From Capitulum mitella (lineage: Eukaryota; Arthropoda; Thecostraca; Pollicipedomorpha; Pollicipedidae): DNA of 64,000 nt. The position numbers and the translations under genes were made by a program. A model generated the notes under the pieces. The model ran no database searches, was not told where the DNA came from, and was given only the letters and a program-made list of their open reading frames with translations. This document shows, piece after piece, positions 33,510 to 45,599 of this stretch (within the stretch, counting starts at the first letter, position 1; every line of letters starts with the position of its first letter). The stretch lies in NCBI GenBank assembly GCA_030062745.1, contig CP099846.1, forward strand, positions 26,495,201 to 26,559,200. Direction: 5' to 3'.

Positions 33510-35915
33510 CGGCCGGCCCGCGCCCTTCCGGCGCCCGAGGCTGGGGGCCCGGTGAGGCTGGCGGCCGGGCCCGCGAGGCTTCTTGGTGATGGTTTCGAAT
33601 CCCACGGCGACTGAGCGTTTCGAAGCGACAGCCGTTGGTGATGGTCCGGGCTCCGCGCATCACCAGCGTGTCCCGCTGTTCATTGGACCCCGACAGCTCT
33701 CTACGTAAACTGATGTCGGTAATACTCATTTAAGTGGGAGCCGGTCCTTGGCAATCGTTTGCATCTCTGCAGGTCCTCGGTCAATCTTCGTTTATTGGAA
33801 ATGGGGAGATTTGGGGAGTTGTTCACAGCCCCGGAAATCGGTAGTTTTGTCTTCCTGTCACCCGAAGTGATGTTGCCCCATGTGTCCCCTCCGTTGGTGG
33901 CGCCGTGTTTTGTATGTCGCTGTTGCCAGATGCGGCGGAAGATGATCCTGGAGTCTGAGTGTCTTACACCAGGCTTTGATAGAGGGCATGGCCTACGGGG
34001 AGGTCCAGTCTCTCGCAGCTATTTTCTGTCTGACGCCTAACCTGTCTCACGAGGACTCAAAGTTAAAGATTAGACTCTTGGAGCTTTAAATGAAGGGGTG
34101 TGTTTGCATACCTTTCTCATTTTTCGTATGGCCGGTGGCAGTTCCTTGTCATTTGTTTCGTGCAATTCGACAGTTTCGCTCGTCATGTACGAGCTCCGTC
34201 TAAGCACACGCTCACTTATGGTTGAAGTACGAAAAGACCATTCCCCGGGTTGTGAAATACGAAGAACTTTTGGCGTGCTCTGTGCGCGACTATATGCCAG
34301 TTTTCTGTTCATGGTGTTTTTTTTCCACCGTGATAACATGCTGGCCTATAGTTTGATTCCCGTAAAAGGTGTGTGCGCGAAGTACCCAGAATAGATGTTT
34401 AACACGTTGGGAAAAATTTGAACGCGCATTGTTTTAGATAAATTGCCTTTCTTTGCACGATGTATTTTGTCGCGAGAACATGCTATTCTGTGGTTTGATA
34501 CTCGTAAAAGGCGCGGAGGCGCGTGGACGAAGTTTAATTACCGTTACATAATAGTTAAGTGGTGTTGGTGTTATCGAAATTGCAGTTCGTGAATGTTTAT
34601 GCAATCGTATTTTCATGTCCGCCACAGTAGTGGCTGTTGGCCATGTTAGTCGCTGAAGGGTCGGACGTATGGGAATATGTATCGCACACCGATAGCGTCT
34701 TGAGCGCCACACAAGGTGGAAGAATGCCAGTCACCCCACGAGATGATGCAGCCAACGCTTGTAGTCAATAGGGTCATGGAAAAATTCGTAATGGGACCAA
34801 TGTAGCTTTTATTAGATATTTTTGGGGCATCGTGGGCCGAGTGCAGACAGCGATGGGATGTCTTACTGTACCCGATGAGTTACTATTTCGGCATTCGTGG
34901 AGCAAATTTATGCTGAAATGACCGCCCGTTCCGTCGCGAGCAGAGCGCTGGTTCGCCGTGACGCTGAACGCATTGTGTGTTGGCCAAGGTGTTATGTTAG
35001 TCGTGGCCGCGGCGTGGGATCAGCAGCAGCGGAGTTGCACACGACACTTGCATGATCTCGTTATGGAACAGAGATGGCGGCCAGGCGACGATGACGGACT
35101 GCACCGTCTTAGCCAGCCAATACTCCTCCCCGCGCAGCCGGCGGTTGGTTCAGAATAAGCGTTCTACGTCCGTTTGGTGCAGATTGCGGTGGTAATGTGA
35201 CAGCACATCGCTCGGGTTCAGATCAGAGGTTTCTGCTGTTCTTGACATCGTTTTGGAGTTTTTACTTGAATCGTGCCTGGTTGTCTGGGAGTCGGATTTG
35301 GTATGCTTTTCATTGTGCGTCATCGTACCGTGCTACCAAAAAATAATCTTGGTCCAGGCTAAAAGGCTGAAGATCTAGTGGAAGCTATTCCGTCGAAATA
35401 CATGTCATCGAAAACGAGACGCAGTTGTTTTCTTCATGTGTCAGCACAAAGCTAATACGAGTGCCGCCGTCGCGATAAAAAGGACGGGCAATTAGGCAAT
35501 ATGCGTCAATTATCGATCAGTGCTACATGTTGCAGTCTTTTGACCAGATGCCCGTGGAACATAACGAAAAAGAACAGGGCAGTGACCTGAATAAAGATCG
35601 CTGCGTCCCCCCCCCAAAAAAAAAACGCCACGTTGAAAAGGAATCCACAACTCAGTCTTTTGCAGTGATGCCGCCCGCGCCTTTACTGTCTGGGTTCGTC
35701 TGGCAGACAAACGGTCATCTGACGTCAACAAATTAATAATGTGCGACAGCGTGGTGCACAAGCGCTGTAAAACCACCCCCCTTGCAGATCTAATGCGAAT
35801 GGCACTAAATGGTTTCTTACTGGCGTAAACGTTGAAACTCGGTTATTCGCATTCCCTGTTTCAAACGTAATCGCAAGGACGTGACGGTAGTTAGCAACAC
35901 ACATGCAGACTTTCA
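33510..35915. other. Intergenic DNA without a recognised gene
   Basis: No conserved exon. A diverged duplication is present: ACATGCTGGCCTATAGTTTG (about 34,336) with CCCGTAAAAGG downstream resembles ACATGCTATTCTGTGGTTTG (about 34,478) with CTCGTAAAAGG, about 143 bp apart. A C9A10 tract lies at 35,607-35,625. Confidence 0.55.
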
Positions 35916-35920
35916 AGCTC

Positions 35921-35926
35921 TTTATT
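35921..35926 (-). terminator. Possible polyadenylation signal (AATAAA) for NOP10
   Basis: The minus strand reads AATAAA about 390 nt downstream of the NOP10 stop. It is the first canonical hexamer I find there. Use is inferred. Confidence 0.4.
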
Positions 35927-36311
35927 GTGGAGCTTGTTTCGGTTTACAACTCAAGGCTAAAAACCTTTACATTGCAGTCGCTGAGCTCACTGCGCAAAAA
36001 AAATTGCGAGGGCCAGGGAACCGAACGACCGGTATCACCGTGCACCTGACAGCAGCCTGAAAATCCTTCAACACATATGACAAAACATGAGCCGACGACA
36101 GAAGCAAGAAACCAGCACTTTTATGGGACTGGTTTTGCAACAATATCGCGACACACTTGTACATTTTCAGCCACTTCTGCCTGACTGAAACCTTCCTGTG
36201 CCGGTCATTTTCACTCGATGCCACTGCAGGCAACAGCAGGACCGTTTTCAGCCATTCCTGAATCAAGTTCATCTGAGGCTGGATCATATAAATGACTGTT
36301 CTGCAGAACCT

Positions 36312-36506
36312 TCAGCATGCCACCTTGGCTTGCTGGGTAGGCAGGAGGCCGAATCTTCTTTTGATGGTGATCCTCTCCCGCGAGTACTTGTCCTCGGGCG
36401 AGAAGCGTGCAGGGTGGGCGGACTGGGTCGGCCGTCCGTCAGGGGCCACCTTCTTCAACGTGTACGCCCTCTCTCCACTCTCGTCCGTCGCATACATAAG
36501 ATACAT
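36312..36506 (-). CDS. NOP10: H/ACA ribonucleoprotein complex subunit NOP10, 64 aa
   Basis: NOP10 is a small core protein of H/ACA snoRNPs. It bridges dyskerin/NOP56-side partners during rRNA pseudouridylation and also belongs to telomerase RNP. The 64-residue length equals that of the human protein. The family signature is strongly conserved: GERAYTLKK near residue 12, [21 protein letters not shown] in the middle, and RFGLLPTQQ at the end. The start MYLMYA fits the MFLQYY start of the family. The coding region is a single exon here. An acceptor-like TTTCCACAG lies about 26 nt upstream of the ATG, so a 5' non-coding exon is likely further up the minus strand. As in arthropod and human NOP10, the zinc-binding cysteines of archaeal Nop10 are absent. 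Confidence 0.95.
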   Translation of the reverse strand: MYLMYATDESGERAYTLKKVAPDGRPTQSAHPARFSPEDKYSRERITIKRRFGLLPTQQAKVAC

Positions 36507-36509
36507 GAT

Positions 36510-38230
36510 GACGGTGTGGAATGAAGGACCGACTGTGGAAAATGGCAAACCTGCTATGTGGTATTCAGCAAATAAGTACAAGAAATGTTTGCAACAAAGT
36601 GCCCAGACAAACATTGAAGATGAGAAGAAACATGCCTTTGTAATGTAAAGCTTTAGTTTTTTGTGGTCTTTCTTCTCATGCTACTTCCAAAAATTTGTGC
36701 TGAGGAACACTCAGAAGACTTGCAAGCAATTTACAAGATTTGGAATTAATTGGATTCTGATTCAAAGATGATTCTCACTTTGATTCACAATGAAAAATGA
36801 ATCAGCTGTATTCTGATGCATGATCATTCTGAACAGTAGGGAATCAATCTGATCCACAGGATTCACAATTTAATTATATGTAAAAGTACAGAAACTGTGT
36901 TTGCATGTTTTCTGTCATAAATGTAACAGCAAGGTCCTGGGTCTTAATGTATCTTAAGGACTGCTATAGACTTCAGCATGGTATGAGGTGATAATGATAT
37001 GATATACCATAATGCATGACATTTTGCACATTGGCATCAAGGCATACCATATCCACAGTGTTCTCTCCAAATTTAATCAGTACTGGGTGCCAAGATGAAA
37101 AAGATCTCACTAGGTAAATATTACAGCATCTATCACTAATGGTACACATAAAAATGTTCTGCAGCAATCACTGGCCACACATAAAACCTTTTGCATATAT
37201 TGCTAATGTGAAATAAAGCCATAATTTATAATAGTCACAAACACAAACTTACAAGCAAAATGTTTCCTCGGCTCAGACACATTTATTTTGTGTTTTCATT
37301 CTAATCTACTCTCAATGTTGAGAGCAGTATTGGAAACCAGGTTTTTCCTCCTGGTGTCAGAGTACAAAGTCCCCTTGGAGTATAAAATATCATGCATTTA
37401 TGCCAGAAACATGGACTAACTAGGTGCTTTGCAAGCATATGTGGCCAGCAAGGGCAGATCCAGGAGCTTCAGGCAGCTGGCTGTATGTTCAGAGTGTACT
37501 TCAGCAACCAAATAAGGATGATAAACCATTAACCATGGGGCAGGACAATTGGCAACTTTAGACTACTTGAGTAGGAATACCCTTGTCTTTTTTTTTTGGG
37601 GGGGGGGCAAATGACCATTTTGGAGTACAAAATTTCCTTGGAGTATAATTTTTCTTGGTGCTCCTTGACATCAGAAAACAACAGTTTTTCCCACACTGGT
37701 TGAGAGGCATCATGTTTATTCCTGTCAACAATGACATTAAATGGACTCAGGTACACAAATATGCATTTAAATGTATCAGTATTTGGGAGCCAATTTAAGC
37801 AAATAATTTTCTCCAACTTGAGGAACCAATCTGGGGAATCCATTTTTAACAATTCTCAAAATCAACTTAATTATGGTTCCTGACCTAAAGGTGAATGAGA
37901 TTTTAGTAAACAGTCATCAAACTATGGGTCAAGTCTGTTTTTGACTCCCAAAGAGTGGGAAAACTGGAATAAGTCTGCAAAACAGGCAAAAAACATTTCC
38001 CCAGCCCTGAGGTTCTACAATTTGGATCATGTGACTTTAAGTTCAGGAAACATGAATAAATCTTGAAAGAGAATCCAACTGGCATCCTTAAAATGTTGAG
38101 AATAGCATACATAATCTCACTTCACTACCTTACCATCCATAAAGTAATCCAGAAAATAATCCATATATCTGGCTGCACAAACATTTTTACTTTGGGTTAC
38201 CTGGTACTCATGCCTTTAAATAATGTCCTC
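36510..38230. other. AT-rich, CpG-depleted intergenic block
   Basis: There are only about two CG dinucleotides over roughly 1.7 kb. It contains a T10G9 tract (37,588-37,606) and two occurrences of a GGAGTACAAA...CCTTGGAGTATAA motif (about 37,355-37,388 and 37,621-37,650). No gene was recognised. Confidence 0.55.
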
Positions 38231-39273
38231 GGCAATCAAATACCTCTTAAATTGTCCGGGTCAAGACCCAAGTTGTCAGATGTGATCATGAACCACGCGC
38301 CGCCTGGCATAATCGCAGTTTTCCTGAACGGTCACGAATTGATCGTTATTTGTTTTTGATCGAGAAAAAAACAGTTTTCTTTCCAAGACGTGTTGTGTAC
38401 TGTTACTCTGCACAGCGACGCTTACGTAGAGTAATAAATACAAATACATACATACAACACAAGCACTCACTTTACAGCCGCGATCGCGTGCGATTTCCTC
38501 CTTGTCCCACGTGTTTCGCATGACCACTGGCTGGCGTTTGCCCGGCTGTCTCTTTTGTTTTCAACCAGTTGGCGCAAACGGCGTCAGCAATAAACGAGAC
38601 CTACGATTGGTTTTGAAGACTCATCTTTGATGGAAGACAAATTATTTCCCTTTTGATTTGCTTAGATACTCTCGCTTAATAATTTTGAACACTAGGATCA
38701 TCTGCGGCGTTTAGTAGTCTAGTACCCTAGTTTATTGCTGGTCTCGCTGCTTTGGGCCGGCACGTGTGTGATTGCTGAACTACCTAAAAAGCTGCTGTAA
38801 TTTCGATTGCAAGAGCGTTTTCGGGTAAACTCGGCTATTTTGTAGCAGATCGCTTGGACATTTTACGAAAATTTGAAAGGTGAGTGGCTTAACTTTTGGG
38901 TGTGTTCTGAAGGTCTGGGGATCGATGTAGATTATTTGTACGTTATGGCCGGAGAATGTGCGAAAATTGTTGCGCGTTGTCTGAGTGGGATTTGTAAAGT
39001 TTTTGCCATTTCTTTCCATTTCCCATGTTTGGCATTGTCCTAATGTTACAACGTCTTTGAAGTGTATGGTTCAGATGGGTCTGTAACTGTATTCTTTTGC
39101 TGGAGCTACTTAAGCCACCCTCCTAATTTTTTTACTTGCCATTTTAAGCATTTTTGGACCAGCCTCACAAAACATTGTAGCCTTTTTGTAACTACTGTTC
39201 CCATGTATTGCCACATTTTTCAATTTTGTTTTGCCCATGGGCTGAAATAGGCTAGGGCAAGACTGGCTTGCTG

Positions 39274-39656
39274 GGTAATCCTTTAGAAGCATGCGCCATA
39301 AACCAAGCACACTGGATGACACATATACGGCGCGCGTGGCAAAAGGAGACGTCAGCTGTTGCGAGAAACAACAACATTATGCACTGGAGCTCCAGGGTCG
39401 TGGATCACCTACTATTCGCTAACCTAACCTAACCTAACCTTACCTAACCTAACCTAACCTAACCTAACCTAACCTAACCTAACCTAACCTAACCTACTGT
39501 GTAAAACAAGAGCGAATAGTAGGTGATCTACGACCTGGAGCTCCAGTGCATAATGTTGTTGTTTCTCGCAACAGCTGATGTCTCCTTTTGCCATGCGCGC
39601 CGTATATGTGTCATCCAGTGTGCTTGGTTTATGGCGTGCGCTTCTAAAGGATTGCC
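39274..39656. mobile_element. Palindromic foldback/MITE-like element with telomeric-repeat loop
   Basis: The left arm (39,274-39,420) and right arm (39,511-39,656) are inverted copies about 95% identical, differing by transitions and one single-base indel. Each arm runs from GG[T/C]AATCCTTTAGAAGC at the outer edge to an AGCGAATAGTAGGTGAT-type inner edge. Between them lie about 15 copies of AACCT. A perfect 8-bp direct repeat GCTTGCTG (39,266-39,273 and 39,657-39,664) abuts the outer edges exactly, which is the expected target-site duplication. There is no coding capacity. An 8-bp duplication fits hAT-type integration, although the termini do not begin with CA. Confidence 0.85.
39421..39495 (-). 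repeat. Interstitial (TTAGG)n arthropod telomere-type repeat, about 15 units
   Basis: The plus strand is (AACCT)n with a single variant unit (CTTACCT). The G-rich TTAGG sense is on the minus strand. It forms the loop of the palindromic element. Confidence 0.95.
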
Positions 39657-40370
39657 GCTTGCTGATAATGCACAAAAATCCAGTGTTCCTGCCTCCCCCC
39701 CCCTCCAACAACATGCTGTTGGTTAAGGGTACCAATCAGCAGGCTCAACAAAGCCATGCACTGCCTGTCACATGGTGGGAGGTCCTCAGATTATTTCACT
39801 GTATAGCAGCTTGGGCACCTGTATGTCGGAAGGAAATTTGACATTCTTTCAGATGTTTATTGAATCTAACAGATGCATCAGAAAATAGCAAATCTCAGGT
39901 TTCAAAAAAGTTGCAAAAAATGGTATTCATTGCCATCTTAAGTCAAGTGGAAACATGGATTTGGGAGATTGCCTGCCCTCTAAATGCTGTTTCCCTCTTT
40001 GGCCCAATGTCAAGGGACTTAACCCAGAGATGCTATGGTGCAGAGCACCCTGATGGCTGGGTTACATCTGAGGATATTGCCTGGTGGCCATGTTGCTGGG
40101 ACTCGGCCCTTGCTGCCTCCTGGTGATCATACAGACTGCAGCTTTTATTAACTACCTCTGGCAGCAGGGCCCCCAGATTGAACAGGACTCCAGGCTGGAT
40201 CCACCTGTAATACCATGACTTAATAACCTTTATGATAGTTTGATACCAGTAGAGCCAATTCTGTATCAGATGCATGTTTTATTGTGTGTTTAACTTGTTT
40301 CAAAAACTTCTTAGCCACTTTTATAATCACAGATGAATGCCATTTACCTTTGTTTCCAGGCTGGCCATAT

Positions 40371-42927
40371 ATGATGGATCCTTTGCTGAACCCATCTAAA
40401 GCTTCAACTTCAGGAACTTCAGCACCCCTTCTTCCAGAGCGATGTGTTGACCATAAGAACAAAAACATCAGGAAAGAGAAATGGAGGGAACTAAGGCAGC
40501 AAAAGAACAAGGTTTGAGTGTTAGCAGAGACCATGTAGACCATGTTTTGCCAAATATATAGATTGGTATAAGTGGTATTCTAACTGCTGAAAGAGGACAT
40601 TTTTTGACAATTCTGCCAGTCGTTGATGGTTAGCATGTGAGATTGATGTTTGTTTGATGAAAACATCAGTTGAAACAAGGTTTTTGAAACAAGAAATTGC
40701 TGTTAACGTCCACTGGTACTTACCACTTGGTATCTTGCTGATGAAAACTCTGGAACAGGTTTTTTCACTTCATGGAACCAGAGATTCACAGCCATATGCA
40801 GCAGGAAAGCATCACAGGAAAAACTGGTGCATGGGCGAACCATCTTGCCCCTTCACCCACGTGCCGCTGCCAACAGGAGAAACGCGAGGCGCGGAAGAAG
40901 CGCCAGAAGCTGCGCGAAGAGTTGGGCAAGGACGCGCCGCCGGTCCTGCAGCCGCACACGATCGAGACGCTGCGCATCCCGGACGTGACGGCCGTGCAGC
41001 CGGACGACCTGGAGACGCAGGAGGCCGACCGGCTGGACGAGTTCGGCGCGTTCTTCGCCCGCGAGACCGCGCCCCGGGTGATGCTTACCGCTGGAGACTT
41101 CCCGTCCGCGGTGAGGTCCCTCTCCGGCCTGAGGCCGATACGCGTCGTTTTAGAAGTTATGGAAAACAAAACGCTTGCGATTTTTGTGGAAACCAGGAAT
41201 TGGCGATTCATTATGTTGGTGTGGCAGTTTCATTTCGCCATTGTGGATTTATGTTTATGTATTTGCGTTTTGTGCATTTATTGGTACAAATATGGTCTCA
41301 GTATCCATGGCGCCCATAAATCCTGACTCATTATCACACCACTGCAGATTGATAGCATTCTTGTTTTTTTCTGATTGGTGTATTTGTCACTGGCAGAAAA
41401 CGCGGGACTTCATGAAGGAACTGGCGCTGGTGATCCCGAACTCGGAGGTGCGGCTGCGCAACTTCAGCTCCATCAAGCGATCGGCCAAGGCGGCAGCTGC
41501 CCGAGGCTTCACCGACCTGATTGTCATCAACGAGGACAAGAGCCGCAAGGTGGTGGCGAACGGCCTTCTGCACGTGCACCTGCCGGACGGCCCGTCGGCG
41601 CTCTACCGGCTCAGCAACGTCAAGCTGAGCGCCGAGCTTCGGGTACGGCTGCCCACCGAGGTCTCCTCTCCGGGACTGTGGTGGCTCGGGCGGTTCGAGT
41701 CCTGCTCCCATGGTGTCTTGTGTGTGTTCAGTACGGCAACGGCGGATAGAAATGCTAAATATTTTACGCGTTGGGTGTCTGATTAGGTATGTAATTTTGG
41801 GATTTATACATATGTAGTATTTATGGGCTTCTGTTTTGTTCTCTCCAGGGCTGGTATAGTTGATATGGTGGTATATGAAACATAACAGTTGCTTTGGCAT
41901 TGGTTTGGAACAGCAGTTCAAACGGGTGGGGGATGGGTGGGTGGGCAAAACAAGTCATTGTGTGTCAGAAGATGATGTGTGAAACGTGTTTTTCATTTCG
42001 CTTTGCAGAGGATCAAAGAGTTCACCCAGCACCGGCCCGAGGTGGTGCTGAACAACTTCACCACGATGTTGGGTCACAGGGTGGGTCGCATGCTGGCCTC
42101 CCTGTTCCACTTTGATCCGGAATTCAAGGGCCGTCGAGTGATGACCCTGCACAATCAGCGCGACTACATCTTCTTCCGACACCACAGGTATTTTATGACA
42201 GGGCAGTGCTGCGGCGTGTGCATCCCAGAATGCCGCGGAATGATCGTTGTAGACGACAAGTGTGAATGAGGAACCCAGGAGCCAGTGTAACAACCGACAA
42301 AAAGTGACGACCTACCAGTTCCCTGAGTCATAGTTGTCGGCCAGTTGTCGTTATGGCGCGTTATTTTGACACGCGTAAAGGCGTGATTACTTCATGATGA
42401 AATGTTGGAGGGAATGTTCATTCTGATCTAAGTTCGAATCTTTTTTTGCATTTTTTATGCGTTATCGTTTTTATGCATTATCGTCGACGATTCTGTTCTT
42501 GGCTCTTAAAAGTTTTGTCAGTATAATTCTCTAACCTCTGATGATTTGCTTTAAATGAAATGTTGTGGATCCTGGTGTTCCACTGTGTGACATGCGTTTC
42601 GCCGACATCTGGTGGCGCGTGGATATCGAAGGACTATTGTTTCCCTGTCATTTGGTGCTCAGGACTCTGGCTGGTAGTGGCCGTGAACGGGGAGCGAGAA
42701 CGCTCCCCGTCATTGTCCCCCGTCTGCCAGCCTCAGCTCCCGTTTCCTTCCGGCTCAGGTACGAGTTTAAGAACAGCCAGAAGGTGGCGCTGCGGGAGCT
42801 GGGGCCCCGGTTCACGCTCAAGCTGCGCTCGCTGCAGAAGGGCACCTTCGACTCGAAGTGCGGCGAGTACGAGTGGATCCGCAAGCGGCACGAGATGGAG
42901 GACAGTCGCCGCAAGTTCCACCTGTAG
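40371..42927 (+). CDS. RPF1: Ribosome production factor 1 (Brix-domain protein), 5 coding exons, 322 aa
   Basis: Nucleolar Brix-family protein needed for 60S subunit assembly (ITS2 and 25S/28S processing). Exons: 40,371-40,511; 40,877-41,110; 41,397-41,642; 42,009-42,187; 42,759-42,927 (TAG). Phases close exactly. The N-terminus is a charged helix ([19 protein letters not shown], then [12 protein letters not shown]). The Brix domain follows, with [45 protein letters not shown] and [15 protein letters not shown]. The RNA-binding sigma70-like motif is [18 protein letters not shown], and the protein ends SRRKFHL as in human RPF1. The start is one of two consecutive ATGs (40,371 and 40,374). A TTTCCAG acceptor just upstream at about 40,359 implies an upstream exon, probably 5' UTR. 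The protein is about 25 residues shorter than human. Confidence 0.93.
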
Positions 42928-43339
42928 GCGGTGGCTGGTCGGCTGTCTCGCCCTGCGGTTAGCGTTATCCCGGTGTTCGAGGTTCATGCTCGGGTGGAGC
43001 GTTGGGTATCCGGACGCATACAGGCGTCAACATTGAGAACATTGGGTAACTGATGGGTCTGTTGATATCGCATGAACGGACATGCGTAGCATTGTGTCAG
43101 TTTTTTGGGGGGTGTAGGTATTTTATTTCGCTCGGCGCACGTGCCTGCTCATTGGCAAAATCGTTCTTGTATTTAGTGTATTGACCTCAAAATGTTACCC
43201 ATGTGCGCTCTGTGCCTCTTGCTAGAGCTCCAGTTTCGGTGGCCAGACAGGAATGGTTCTTTACCTAAACAGCTGTTCGTTCGTGGTATTTTTTTTAATG
43301 CTTTGGTTCATCGGACGGTACAGTAGACTGCAACCATTA

Positions 43340-43345
43340 AATAAA
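43340..43345 (+). terminator. Possible polyadenylation signal (AATAAA) for RPF1
   Basis: Canonical hexamer about 410 nt past the RPF1 stop, on the sense strand. Confidence 0.4.
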
Positions 43346-43600
43346 ACAATACACGGCGATGAAAAGCGTGAGATGTTTCAGAGTCTTTTTCGTTTCTCCT
43401 GGGCGAGGGAGCGGTGGCTGGACTTGCCTCGGCTGGATCAGCCGCGCTGGTTTGCTTCCGTCTAGGAACCGAAAACTCGCGATGTAGTTTTGTTTCTGTC
43501 AACATGGTCACCACTCGTGATGAAGGACCCAGCAGCCTGGTTCGACTGGAGGAGGGACCGCCCAGCATTGTCGTTTTCGAAGATGTGAAAAGAGCCGGTG

Positions 43601-44923
43601 TCATTGTTTCCGTTTTTGTTTCTTGGGCATCTTTGGCTTGGACGCAGAAATCTTCCGCTTGGGTTTCGGTGATTTTGGATTGTTCTGCGTTTCTTGGCAG
43701 ACCTCGTAGCGCGCATGGAAAGTGTCAAAGCAGCGACAAGATTTCAGATGTCTTGCCAGAATAGGTCCCGCCGGGAAAATCCAGAACAGACGACGATTTA
43801 AGCACCTTTGTGCCACGTTTCGCCCTATGAGTTCATACAGACCGTGGGTGAACTGCATATGTTGGACGGCTTGCATCACGACGGGCTCAGAGGCCTGCAC
43901 CAGTGGCAAGTCCTGAAAAAAATGGCGTCCGTTTCAGAGCTCGCCCCCGAAAAGAGTTGGCCAATAGTTGGGGGTCCACTGGGCTCCTCCACACTACGCG
44001 TCAGTATTTTACTGCTTCAAAACGAGGTGCAAGTCAGCTGTGGTGACCTCGCAGCAGCCGAAATGAACACGCTTGTTCACCGCACGCCAGGCCTCAGAAG
44101 CGGGCCTTTGGTTGTACCGATACACTACTCCCATACCTTTAAGGCTCTGAGGAGATTCACTTGTTGCTCGTAGCCTTCGCTGCTTTGATTGATGAATCTG
44201 ATGTAACAATTGAAACCGTATGAAAAGACTTCCGTCCCCTGTCAAACAGGAAAAATGATCGTTTTGTGGGGCATCCTTGCTTTCGCATTTGAAATTCTTA
44301 GGACGTAAGTACGGATGCTTAGGAAAAAAGGCACCTCGAATGGCCGTGGTTTGCCTTTCTCTTGTGATGGCCCCTCTAGTCCTGGTGCTGGCGAAAATCA
44401 AGACTCATTTATTGTAATGCCCAGAGCCAGCGAAAACTGTAGGAGCAGCCAAATGAGCACCCACATGTCTTTATGTGTCACGCGTCCACCTAGCGTGGCA
44501 ACTGTCAAGGAAGTGACGCGCGATAAATGGGAAAGAGATGGACAATCATACTTTTGTGAAGTCTTTCACGGTTTCTCTTAACTGACATGTCCCTTTCTTG
44601 ACTCCAGAAACGGTGATATAGCTTATCTCTTGCGAACGGTCTATGTGGGTCAGCACCTTGAAGTCGTCGTCTAACCGTCGCAGATAAATTGTGTAATTGC
44701 GACGCCCGATGCTCTGTATGGCACTGTCTATAATTTCCAATAATGAGTAGATGAACAGAAAAAGGATCCGATAGCAGTGGTAAACGGCCACGAAAAACAA
44801 AACGATAAGCACAATATTGCCAAGCAGATGCCAAAACGTTAACTTTTTCCCTTCCCGACGATCAGCGCCGTACAAACTTCGCATCGATGTTGGACGCCTG
44901 GCGGTTTTTCCACCATTCGACAT
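43601..44923 (-). CDS. Probable membrane protein of unknown family, 3 exons, 261 aa
   Basis: Not recognised. Three minus-strand exons join in phase 0: 44,923-44,552 (124 codons, donor AAA|GTATGA), 44,238-44,137 (34 codons, bounded by CAG| and |GTATGG) and 43,912-43,601 (ending TAA or similar after KRKQ). The first exon has a short basic N-terminus, then a hydrophobic stretch (about residues 30-64, VLIVLFFVAVYHCY and ILFLFIYSLL) that could be one long or two short membrane helices, then a polar segment (YLRRLDDDFKVLTHIDRSQE). Exon 2 encodes TEVFSYGFNCYIRFINQSS. Exon 3 encodes a Cys-containing segment (CRCFDTFHARYEVC) and a Lys-rich tail. The amino-acid content and phase agreement look real, but there is no homology evidence. 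The exon 1 donor is weak and a further exon could be missing. Confidence 0.45.
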
Positions 44924-45067
44924 GATAAGCCTCAGTTTTTACTGGACGAGCCGTTCTGAAGCTTTTGAACTGTTGATCTTTTGATTTTGGTCTGTTGTTT
45001 CAAGTTGAGGCCAAGTGATTATCGACAATCTGGAATGATGTTTGCGCAAGATATGCTGTCACTTATC

Positions 45068-45095
45068 GCTGCTGCTGCTGCTGCTGCTGCTGCTG
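45068..45095. repeat. (GCT)9 microsatellite
   Basis: Nine uninterrupted GCT units, not inside any recognised exon. Confidence 0.95.
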
Positions 45096-45426
45096 TCACT
45101 TATACCACTTATATAAAAGCGAATAAAAAATGTGTAATTAAGGAATGGAAATAAATATATCCCGGCGCTTAACAAAACCCGTGAACAAAACTGAAGCATA
45201 CGTCACATGTCACATTTTCTAGCAGCTGTGGTTTCCATGACAACTTCGTGCGAGGTTGTTATAAAGGCCATGCCGCCGATTTTCAAGATTGCCTGCGAAA
45301 ATGGCTTTTGCTTATTATACTGCTCGATTACTTGTCTAAGAAGAGAGGACAGGCACAGTGGGCGTAGAGAACACGATTGCTGCCAATGCGCGCACAGCCG
45401 CACAAGAACTCGCAGTCTGAGCGGCC

Positions 45427-45597
45427 CAGGGGCGTAGCAGGGATTTCGCCAAGGAGAGGGCCAAGACAAACCACCTCCCCCAAAAGAAGCCCGAAAACTC
45501 TTCGGATTACGGTCACTTTATTTCGAGTTTCAGAAGTTTTCGGCCTCAAGGGGGCGCATGGCTCTTTCATCTTCCCCCCTCCTTGGCTACATCCTTG
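45427..45597. mobile_element. hAT-like MITE, copy 2
   Basis: The left end is CAGGGGCGTAGCAGGGATTT. The right end read inward is CAAGGATGTAGCCAAGGAGG. The flanking 8-mers GAGCGGCC and GAACGGTC agree at 6 of 8 positions, differing only by transitions. There is no coding capacity. It belongs to the same family as the elements at 12,838 and 48,971. Confidence 0.7.
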
Positions 45598-45599
45598 GA

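Noticed and set aside
33580..33610. GGTTTCGAATCCC, resembling a tRNA B box
   Set aside because: The T-loop is out of register, and no A box or cloverleaf could be drawn upstream. No tRNA was identified by eye anywhere in the window.
38471..38521. Minus-strand candidate first exon MRNTWDKEEIARDRGCK followed by GTGAGT
   Set aside because: Start and donor look good, but no matching downstream exon was found and it is out of frame with NOP10.
39421..39495. A true chromosome end or telomere-fusion scar
   Set aside because: Only one repeat orientation is present and it lies between inverted arms with target duplications, well inside gene-bearing DNA. A fusion would give facing repeats.
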